A stretch of 64,000 nt of DNA, from the NCBI RefSeq assembly GCF_037892605.1, contig NZ_JBBKTU010000001.1:1-64000 (forward strand). Reading direction: 5' to 3'. The notes under the pieces were generated by a model that saw only the letters and a program-made list of their open reading frames with translations, searched no databases and was not told where the DNA came from. Of the stretch, positions 51,935 through 60,200 are shown one piece after another (within the stretch, counting starts at the first letter, position 1; the number at the start of each line of letters is the position of its first letter). The translations under genes and the position numbers were made by a program. Source of the DNA: Lacibacter sp. H407. Lineage in GTDB: Bacteria; Bacteroidota; Bacteroidia; Chitinophagales; Chitinophagaceae.

Positions 51935-52594
51935 ATGAGTAAAATTTCGGTTTGTATTGTAGAAGATGTAACGGACATCCGACAGGCGTTGGAGCAGATC
52001 ATTGAGTTGAGTGAAAACTGTTCGCTGGCCGGTTCGTTTTCATCGGGTGAAGAAGCGATTGTAAAAATTCCGTTAGTGAAACCAAACGTCGTGTTGATGG
52101 ATATTGGTTTGGGTTCTACCAACGGCATTGATATCGTAAAAGAATTGAAACCACAGTTTCCTGAAATTTTGTACATGATGTGTACAATTTATGAAGAGGA
52201 TGAAAAGATCTTTGATGCCTTACGTGCCGGAGCAAACGGTTATATTCTGAAAAAATCATCGCCGGCAAAATTATTAGATGCCATCGGTGAGTTGGTTGAT
52301 GGCGGTGCACCCATGAGCAGCCAGATAGCTATGAAAGTAGTGACTGCTTTTAAAGATCTTCCTGTACAGGAAGCCATTGCTCCCACTGCGCACATTGAAG
52401 CAGAAGACATTGCTATGTTATCACGCCGTGAAAAAGAAATTCTTGAATGGCTGGCACAAGGAAAAATTTATAAAGAGATCGGCAAAGAACTAAACATCAG
52501 TGCAGAAACGGTTCGTAAGCACGTATACCATATTTATGAAAAGTTGCACGTTAATAATCGTGTGGAAGCTGTGAATAAATTTTACGGGAGATAA
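51935..52594 (+). CDS. LuxR/NarL-family response regulator
   Basis: A 219-residue two-component regulator. The CheY-like receiver (1-120) has phospho-acceptor Asp56 in VVLMDIGLG, Glu10-Asp11 metal-binding residues and the Lys of LKKSS. A LuxR-type HTH (about 150-210; SRREKEILEWLAQGKIYKEIGKELNISAETVRKHVYHIYEKL) follows a linker. No sensor kinase is next to it, so its partner is unknown. The frame is open from 51791. ATG 51935 gives the receiver start and lies 4 nt after a CAACTTTG box. Confidence 0.92.
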   Translation: MSKISVCIVEDVTDIRQALEQIIELSENCSLAGSFSSGEEAIVKIPLVKPNVVLMDIGLGSTNGIDIVKELKPQFPEILYMMCTIYEEDEKIFDALRAGANGYILKKSSPAKLLDAIGELVDGGAPMSSQIAMKVVTAFKDLPVQEAIAPTAHIEAEDIAMLSRREKEILEWLAQGKIYKEIGKELNISAETVRKHVYHIYEKLHVNNRVEAVNKFYGR

Positions 52595-52614
52595 AATTCC
52601 AATTCACAAACTAT

Positions 52615-52674
52615 AAAAAAAGAAAGGTTGATAAGTAAGCCGGCAAACGCCAACCAACTTATCAACCTTTTTTA
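52615..52674. terminator. Bidirectional intrinsic terminator
   Basis: A perfect 14-bp stem AAAGGTTGATAAGT/ACTTATCAACCTTT (52623-52636 with 52657-52670), 20-nt loop, A-run before and T-run after. It separates the convergent response-regulator and M1-peptidase genes. Confidence 0.88.
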
Positions 52675-52699
52675 TGAATATCAATTTACAGTTCGGTTA

Positions 52700-54589
52700 T
52701 CACCACTTCAACTCCAGCCTATTATTTTTCCGATCTACATCCGCCATGCGGTGCGAGGGATCAATTTCAACAGTAGTTAATTCCGTTAAGCGTTTATCAA
52801 ATTCAATTATATACGACGTGTGTGTCCATTTCCATGCAGGATAAACCGTACGTGGCAGTTGATCTTCAGCAGGCTTTTGTCCGAACATCAAATAGGCCGG
52901 TATATAATGCATTTGCTGTGTACCATCTTTGAAGGTGACCACCAGATCAATCGGCATCGGTATTTCATTAAGGCGTTTGATGCGCACTTTCGATTTGCCG
53001 CCTTCTTCCCACAAACTGTCAATGCCATAGTCAATGGTTTTGGTTCCATTCACCCAATATTCTTTGTACCAATCAAGTTGCAAGCCGCTTACTTTTTCGG
53101 CGATGCGTAAAAAATCGTTTACATCCGGATGTTTGTAACGCCACTGATTGTAATATTCCAACAGAATTTTATCACGCACATCTCCACCGGTAATATAACC
53201 CAACTGCGAAAGAAACACAGCTCCTTTTGAATACGATGCAATGGAATAGGCATAGTTGGTATTGAAATGATCAGCATGCGTTGTCATGGGTTCTTCCAAT
53301 TGGCTTTTCACCAGATTGAAATAACTGCTGTAATTATCGCCATGGAATTTCGGGAGTTTGGTATCGCTATGCGTTGTTCCATTTCGCTTTGCCATTTCGG
53401 TAAAATAATAATTGGCTACACGGTCAGTTGCATAATCGGTAAAACCTTCGTCCATCCATGCATATAAACTTTCGTTGGTACCCATCAGCATCTGGTACCA
53501 GGTGTGCATCCATTCATGAAACACCGTACCAAGTCCCGGTCCATTCAACAACGTAGCCATGGGATATTCCATTCCACCATCGCCGCCTTGTAAAAATGTA
53601 TATTGCTTATAGGGATAGGCACCAAATGTTTTGGCAATGAAAGGATACACCAGTTCAGCTGCATCAGCTACACGTTTCCAGTCGTCTTCGTTTTTTTGAT
53701 TACCGGGCACATGATTGTACAACACATGAATGGTTGGACCATTTTTTACCTGACGAACAATATGTTTGTATTCTGCATCAGCAGCCCATACAAAATCGTG
53801 CACATTGGGTGCAGTGAATTTCCATGTAAGTTTTTCGCCGGCAGGTCGCACTACTTTTGTGCCTTTTGCTTCATACCCATATCCAATTTGATTGGCGTTG
53901 GTTAAATAACCGGTGCCACCAATGATGAAATTTTTATCGATGCTGATGTTTACATTAAAATCGCCCCACACGCCGTAAAACTCACGGGCAATGTATGGAT
54001 TCGGATGCCAGCCATCTTTATCGTACTCACATAATTTTGGATACCATTGTGCCATCGAAAGCTTAACTCCGTTTGCTGCATCTCTCCCACTGCGACGCAC
54101 CTGCAACGGTACTTGTGCATCCCACTCCATTTCAAGGATCACTTTTTGTTTGGGAAGAATCGGTTTGCTTAACTGTACTTCCAGAATTGTTTCGTGTTCA
54201 ACTGTTTTTTGCAACACGCCATTCAACTTCAACCATTTTATTTTTTGATAGCCAATCTCATTTTCCTTGAGGTTAAGAATCCGGTCACGCACACGTGCAT
54301 CCCAATCGGGACGATTACCCACTCTTGTTTTCCCTAACTCACGGCTACGGGTATCCATCATACTGTTTGGCTGAAATGCATTCCAGTACAAATGATAAAA
54401 CAACTTATCTAATGTATCGGGAGAATTGTTCGTGTATTCCAGTTTTTGTTTACCGCTGTAACGGTTCGTCATTACATCTACATCAATATCCATCTCATAC
54501 TTCACCCGCTGTTGCCAGCGATTAGGCTGTGCAACCAGCATAAATCCTGACAAAACAATGGCAACAATCATTAAAAATTTTCTATACAT
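52700..54589 (-). CDS. M1 family metallopeptidase
   Basis: A 629-residue exported peptidase. Signal peptide (to about MLVAQ), a beta-rich N-terminal domain, and the zinc site HEWMH (near 358) with downstream Glu in WMDEGFTDYA, the gluzincin pattern HExxH-x18-E. The exopeptidase motif GGMEYPM (GxMEN-like) precedes it (DGGMEYPMATLL). It probably trims N-terminal residues of peptides in the periplasm or outside. It is the gene immediately distal to the eCIS locus on the same strand (69-bp gap), but is likely unrelated. Confidence 0.9.
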   Translation of the reverse strand: MYRKFLMIVAIVLSGFMLVAQPNRWQQRVKYEMDIDVDVMTNRYSGKQKLEYTNNSPDTLDKLFYHLYWNAFQPNSMMDTRSRELGKTRVGNRPDWDARVRDRILNLKENEIGYQKIKWLKLNGVLQKTVEHETILEVQLSKPILPKQKVILEMEWDAQVPLQVRRSGRDAANGVKLSMAQWYPKLCEYDKDGWHPNPYIAREFYGVWGDFNVNISIDKNFIIGGTGYLTNANQIGYGYEAKGTKVVRPAGEKLTWKFTAPNVHDFVWAADAEYKHIVRQVKNGPTIHVLYNHVPGNQKNEDDWKRVADAAELVYPFIAKTFGAYPYKQYTFLQGGDGGMEYPMATLLNGPGLGTVFHEWMHTWYQMLMGTNESLYAWMDEGFTDYATDRVANYYFTEMAKRNGTTHSDTKLPKFHGDNYSSYFNLVKSQLEEPMTTHADHFNTNYAYSIASYSKGAVFLSQLGYITGGDVRDKILLEYYNQWRYKHPDVNDFLRIAEKVSGLQLDWYKEYWVNGTKTIDYGIDSLWEEGGKSKVRIKRLNEIPMPIDLVVTFKDGTQQMHYIPAYLMFGQKPAEDQLPRTVYPAWKWTHTSYIIEFDKRLTELTTVEIDPSHRMADVDRKNNRLELKW

Positions 54590-54658
54590 GCTCTTGATTT
54601 TGAGCTGTAAATATCTTTAAAAATTGTGTGCACAAAAACTTAAATGATGAACGGGCTG

Positions 54659-56014
54659 TTAAAGTGACTTTTCTTCTTTGATGAGCTCTTTACGGATGCC
54701 ATCTAGCAAATGAGCTTTACTGAGAAAGGATTGCTTGGCTGCATACGCACTCAACGCAGCAAATTGCACCGCATTGAGAATTGATGCACCACTCATTTCG
54801 TATTGCCTGGACAGTTCCTGCAATTGAACCGTATTATCGGGAGGCAAAGATGCTGGCAAAGCTTTTTGCCATAATTGCAAGCGTTCTGCAGCATTGGGCA
54901 TGGGGAAATGGATCACTGCGTGAAAGCGGCGAAGAAACGCTTCGTCCAGATTGGTTTTGAAATTGGAAGCGAGGATGAGTAACCCGGGATAATCTTCCAC
55001 CCTTTGCAGCAAATAACTTACTTCCTGATTGGCATATTTATCATGACTGCTTTGTACGCTGGTGCGTTTGCCAAACAATGCATCTGCTTCATCAAAAAAC
55101 AAGATCCAGTTCTTTGATTCGGCTCTGCGAAAAACCGACTCCAGATTTTTTTCTGTTTCACCAATGTATTTTGAAACGATCTGCGACAGATCAATACGAT
55201 ATACTTCTTTCTGAAATTCTTTTCCCAGCAAAGCTGCAGTTAATGTTTTTCCTGTTCCGGATGGCCCGTAAAACAAAACACGATACCCGGGTTTTACTTT
55301 CCGTTTTAAATTTTCATCTTCAAACAATTGATGATGATGTTGCAGCCAGGTGCTGATATCATTTACCTGCTGTGCTGTTTGTTGATTGAGCACTACATCG
55401 TTCCAGTTCATTTCTGTTACTACACGCTTGGCAGGAAAATCAAGTCCGAAGCGTGGTGTTGATTCTTTGTTCAATAAAATTTTATCCACCAGATCCTGCG
55501 CCAGAATAATGCGACCGCTCATAACAGGTTCACCTTCTTTAACCGGTTCCAGCCACAACAAATTTTGTGTAAAGAAAAAATGATCTTCTGCAAAATAGCG
55601 GTGCAGTTTCAACCGCTCCTCTATCCGGGTTCCTGCAATGATAAATTGTGCCGTTTCACCTGTTGGTAACATGCTTCGGTGATTGGTTCCTTTTACACCG
55701 CCAAACTCGGCAAAATCGCCACCGGCAGGTAAATGCTCCTGAATGATCGTTTCAAAAAAATTCGGACTTATATGCGGCACCAGGCCCAACATTAAAATGA
55801 TCCATTCATCCGGATGTTGAAGTTGTGGTACCTGTTGCACAATTTCCTGTTTTAACAATGTACCATTCAAATGTTCATGCAGCCATTGTTGCAAATCAAT
55901 TTGCTGTCCGTTGAAATGAGATTGCATACGATGAGCAATGATTTTTTTCAAATCAGCTATTGCTGCTTCCAGTGCAAACGATGAGCGAATGTTTTTATGT
56001 AAGGTGTAGAGCAT
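54659..56014 (-). CDS. eCIS-associated AAA+ ATPase
   Basis: A 451-residue AAA+ protein. N-terminal helical region (1-200), then Walker A GPSGTGKT (250-257), Walker B ILFFDEAD (304-311), sensor Asn351 (ASNFKTN) and the arginine finger in FLRRFH (361-365). A short alpha-helical lid follows. The type is the Afp15/Pvc15-like ATPase found at the end of extracellular contractile injection system clusters, needed for particle assembly or sheath contraction. The frame is open from 56074, but start 56014 leaves 17 bp from the preceding gene. It is the last gene of the eCIS operon in this window. Confidence 0.88.
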   Translation of the reverse strand: MLYTLHKNIRSSFALEAAIADLKKIIAHRMQSHFNGQQIDLQQWLHEHLNGTLLKQEIVQQVPQLQHPDEWIILMLGLVPHISPNFFETIIQEHLPAGGDFAEFGGVKGTNHRSMLPTGETAQFIIAGTRIEERLKLHRYFAEDHFFFTQNLLWLEPVKEGEPVMSGRIILAQDLVDKILLNKESTPRFGLDFPAKRVVTEMNWNDVVLNQQTAQQVNDISTWLQHHHQLFEDENLKRKVKPGYRVLFYGPSGTGKTLTAALLGKEFQKEVYRIDLSQIVSKYIGETEKNLESVFRRAESKNWILFFDEADALFGKRTSVQSSHDKYANQEVSYLLQRVEDYPGLLILASNFKTNLDEAFLRRFHAVIHFPMPNAAERLQLWQKALPASLPPDNTVQLQELSRQYEMSGASILNAVQFAALSAYAAKQSFLSKAHLLDGIRKELIKEEKSL

Positions 56015-56031
56015 ATTTAAATTTACTTTAT

Positions 56032-57207
56032 TTAATCGGAACCTGTTTCGCTTACGGGATCGGGGCACTCGCATGTAACGGTGAAAATGTTGGCGCCATT
56101 TGCATCGAGTGCAGCACTTGCTGCATCAGAAGAGGCCCGTCTTGGCACTTCCACATTATCGTGTATGGTTTGCACGTATGCAGCAAGGTCGCTTTGACAA
56201 CCGGTAAACGCATACGGCGTTCTTACTGTTCCTCTGTATGTATTGAATGCCGCCACATGTTGATTTTCATGTTGACGCAACGTAGTGTTGATGAAATTAC
56301 GAACAGCAGCCTGCTCACAAGCGTTGAGATTTGAAGGCACCGACGGAAGTGTGACCGTTGGATTTGTTGTAAACACAGAAACTACATTGCCACTGATGCT
56401 GATGCATTCATTACCGGAGCAGCCATCGCATTCGGGTGCAACACTTGGTCGCCCACTTGTTGAAAAACTATTTCCATAATTTGCGTCGGTGCTGCCGGCA
56501 ACACTTACATTTTCACAATTACCTTGATGCGTTGTATTTTGTGTGTATAAGCCCTCGCCTTCCAATTGAAAAAGTGGTACCTGTTTTTCTGTATCCGCTT
56601 GTTCTGTTTGTTGCTTTCGCTGAAGACTGCTTCCTGATTGTTCCTTGCTTTGCTGTACTACATGCACCAGTTCATGCGCCATCAATTGTTTCCCTTCTGC
56701 TGATTCTGTGTTATACTGCCCTTCGTTAAATACAATATGATTACCGACAGTGTATGCTTTTGCATTTACTTCTTTTGCGGATTGATTGGCCGCAGCATCC
56801 GTATGAATTTTTACATGGCTGAAATTGTAACCCATCCGGTTAGTAAAAAATGCTTGTGCTGTTTTCGGTAATGCTATACCGTTGCCATGCAAAGTATGGA
56901 TGTACGATGATGTAACAGGTGCTGCAGTTCCTGCACCGGCTTCTTTTCGATTGAGCTTTTCATCTTCCTTCTTCTCTTTCCCTTTCTTCATGAGTTTTTC
57001 TTCTTCCTGTTCAGGTTTTCGTTTGATGTTTTTTTCTTCCTCCTCACAATGTTCACACTTGCGTTGCACAACAGGAACCGGCTGAAAAAAAGAAGCCTGC
57101 GGGCTCTCTCCAAAAAAAGATTGCTCCTGTTTGTTTTCTTTGTTGCTATTTACTGCATCGTGGGAAGCAGTGCGGCGGCGGAAACGGCGGAAATAAGATT
57201 TTTTCAT
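56032..57207 (-). CDS. DUF4157 eCIS cargo protein with a second HExxH domain
   Basis: A 391-residue protein. N-terminal motifs SFFG (30-33) and ASFFQ (38-42), then QRKC-x2-C with a run of Glu (48-58), a Lys/Glu-rich linker, and a DUF4157 domain (about 107-186) ending in HELVHVVQQ (178-186). A separate C-terminal domain (about 225-391) with many Cys (CENV, ECDGCSGNEC, CEQA, GCQ, CECP) has HENQH (313-317), another zincin-like motif. DUF4157 is the hallmark domain of eCIS-associated proteins. It may act as an effector protease or aid loading. The start ATG at 57207 leaves 11 bp from the upstream gene. Confidence 0.85.
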   Translation of the reverse strand: MKKSYFRRFRRRTASHDAVNSNKENKQEQSFFGESPQASFFQPVPVVQRKCEHCEEEEKNIKRKPEQEEEKLMKKGKEKKEDEKLNRKEAGAGTAAPVTSSYIHTLHGNGIALPKTAQAFFTNRMGYNFSHVKIHTDAAANQSAKEVNAKAYTVGNHIVFNEGQYNTESAEGKQLMAHELVHVVQQSKEQSGSSLQRKQQTEQADTEKQVPLFQLEGEGLYTQNTTHQGNCENVSVAGSTDANYGNSFSTSGRPSVAPECDGCSGNECISISGNVVSVFTTNPTVTLPSVPSNLNACEQAAVRNFINTTLRQHENQHVAAFNTYRGTVRTPYAFTGCQSDLAAYVQTIHDNVEVPRRASSDAASAALDANGANIFTVTCECPDPVSETGSD

Positions 57208-57218
57208 TATTATTTTAT

Positions 57219-60200
57219 TTAAGGGCATCCTTCCATTGTATCACTCTTTCTTAGATTATCAGCCCGTGAGATAACCTGAGCATTAGAATAACTGTTACTA
57301 CCTCCCTTGGCTCTTGGGTAGATATGATCGACATTTGCTTTTAATGAATCATTCGGATCATTGTCATGCAATACTTCAGATGGGTTACAATCCGATACCA
57401 ATTGACCTCCATGATTTGTCATGTTTGCATTTAATACTGCTCTTTTCTGCGATGTTGTAAAATCATTGAATGGTGCTACATTGGTTGGATCTGCAATTGA
57501 AGAGTATGGCCCTGGCATACTCGTATTCTTATTCAACAAATCAAACAACCCAACAATAGCTGGAATTTTACGATCACCGACCGATAAGTCCTGCAAAGGC
57601 TCGACAGCTCTTAAAAGTTTTTCACGAATAAATTCCGGTTGAGATCTGGCTCTCGTGCCTCCTACTTGACTCGTATTCCAATCTTCGATATATCTATCAA
57701 TCGCATTATCATCAACCTGCCTTAATGCGTGATCCAGATTTCTTCTGATTCTTGGTTTCCCTTGAAATGATGGCATTTCATTCAGTTGCTCAATAGCCCT
57801 AGACAAATAAAGAGGCAATAAGATTCGCAAGTCACTTGACATTGTTATTTCAATAACACCTCCCCTGCTTGTCCATCTCAATTCATGATGTTCATCGCCC
57901 ATCATAAAAGGAACTGCTTCATCTGCATCTGGAAAACTTCTTACTCTTGCTGAATCAGGCGCAGCCGGCTCTGCTCTTCCCATCACCCGATCCAACAAAT
58001 TCATTCCCGTATCAACTGCTCTGTTCACCAACCATGTCAATGCTTCATCTACCATTTCCCTTGCACGTTCAATCATTTCGCCTACTCGCCGGCCAATACC
58101 ACTTAAGCCCACTTGGTTCGCAAGGAATCCAATTACTACCGGCATAGCACGTGCCATTGTCCGTTCCAAATAATTAGCGGCTGTTGTAATATTTCCTTCC
58201 GCTATTTCTGCTACACCATTCACAAACGAATTAACTACTTCCAGCATTTCACGCAGGTACTTGATAAAACTCTGAATGGCACTGTAAATTGCAATTGCAC
58301 TATTCACAACCGCCATAATACCAGTTGGATCAAGCATGCTGAGCAAACGGGCCACCATCCGATTGATGATCTGCTCCATCACCCAGTTTTTCACTGCATC
58401 CAGAATTGTATTCCAGAGATTACTGAGTTGCTCCTGAATTTTATCCCAGATAGCAGCCATACCACGTTCCTGTACATCTTTGATAAATGTCCAGATGCCG
58501 TCCAATGTGTTGATCATTCCTCTGATGCGTGCTACACGTTGCGGACCAATGCGTGGATGCGCTGCCAGTTTCTCCCATATCTTTTCCATACTTATGCCCA
58601 ACACTTCCAGTACCCATGCAATTACACCACGTAATGACAGATCGCTGAGTTCCGGCACTCCTGCATCTCGCAGTTCACTCATTAACCATCCCACCAAACC
58701 CTGTATGAGATGTTGCAGGATATTATCAAAGAACTGAATGAACCCTTGTTTAATTGCACGCAGCAGATTTTTCAGGAACGCAACCGGATCACGCTTGATG
58801 CGATCGAACGCTGCCATTGCCCGTGTGATGATATTATTGATAAGATCGAACGGAAAATTCATCACAATCAAAATAGCTTCGATCACGATCTTCACAATGG
58901 TGATCACAAATGCGATCAATCGTCCAATGGGTTCGCCGAATGTTGCCAGTATTCGTCTGAATGCTCCAACGGGATCCATCAGATCATGAATACTGAACGA
59001 ATTCCACAGATCAATGAACAATTGAATGATCGCAGCCGGCGTCATATTCAAGCGGTTAACCGCCGCCGTTATCTTGGCTACTGTCCGGTCGATTGCTCCT
59101 GTTTCTTTCAACTGGTTGTACTGCTCTTCACCACCTTCCATTAAACTGAAGAACCCTTTGATCACATTCTCAATAGTAAACGGTACGGCTTCGTGTGTAA
59201 ACGGATCTTCGCCAATGATGACCGTTATCAACGAATAACCACGCACCGTTCGTGCCCATGCACTCAGCCGCAGCATCAAAACTTCTTTGATGAGCTTTAA
59301 AATTTCAGTGCCTACACGTATCACAAAATCAAGTACACGATTGATAGGATCAGCAAATGTGTCATAGATACTTCTGAAAGTATCAACGGGATTCATCAAT
59401 GCATCAATTGTTACCCGATCCCAGATAGCACTGAAGTTTTGGACAATACTGTTGTACAGATCGCTGAACACAGCAATACCTTCATCGATATAGTCAACCA
59501 CTTTCTGGAACGTACCCGTTTCCTGCATTTGCGTACGCTGCTGTATTCCTTCTTCTCCGCCCAGCTCCAGCAATGCATTGAGAATATTGGTTCCGTTCCT
59601 GTCAACCTGTTGTTTGGTAACGGGATCTTCGCCCAAAATCACTGTGAGCAATGGATAAGCATTGGTGTGTTCTTTAATAAAGTCCACAATTTTTTCCAGC
59701 AGGAACTGCTTCACCATTTCGAGTAGTTCCCCTGCCGCACTTACTGCAAAATCAATGATGCGATTGATGAACCGCAATACGATGGCCGCACCGTTTCTAA
59801 TAACGGTGGTGGGTGAACGCAGATCGAGCAGCTCCAGTTCGTTCCAGAACTGATCAAACTCACTGAACAGATCGTTCACAATTGTTTCGAGATCAGCAAT
59901 TCGTCCGTCGATCCATTCAGCAGCAGCATCGAGTTGATGTTGCTCATCCAATTTTTGATGCAGCAATTCGCCACCCGGCATTATATCAAATGCCGCTTCA
60001 ATAAAGTTGTGCCCGTTACGTATTACATCATCACCCGTAATCGGATCTCTGCCTAATACAACCCGCAATGCTTTGTATCCCGGAATGTGCATGGCAACAT
60101 CTCTTGCTTTCCGCAATACACAGGCGCTTGTATCGTTGAAGCTGGTGATGTCAACACAACCCAGCAAGCTGGATGTACTTACATAACTCAATGCATCATC

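Noticed and set aside
54659-57219. Immunity gene for the HNH toxin
   Set aside because: Neighbouring genes are the second DUF4157 protein and the AAA+ ATPase. No small immunity-like gene is seen.
58113-58634. Plus-strand open frame of 173 codons inside the giant effector
   Set aside because: Antisense shadow of the effector. Composition is irregular and no start signal or domain is seen.
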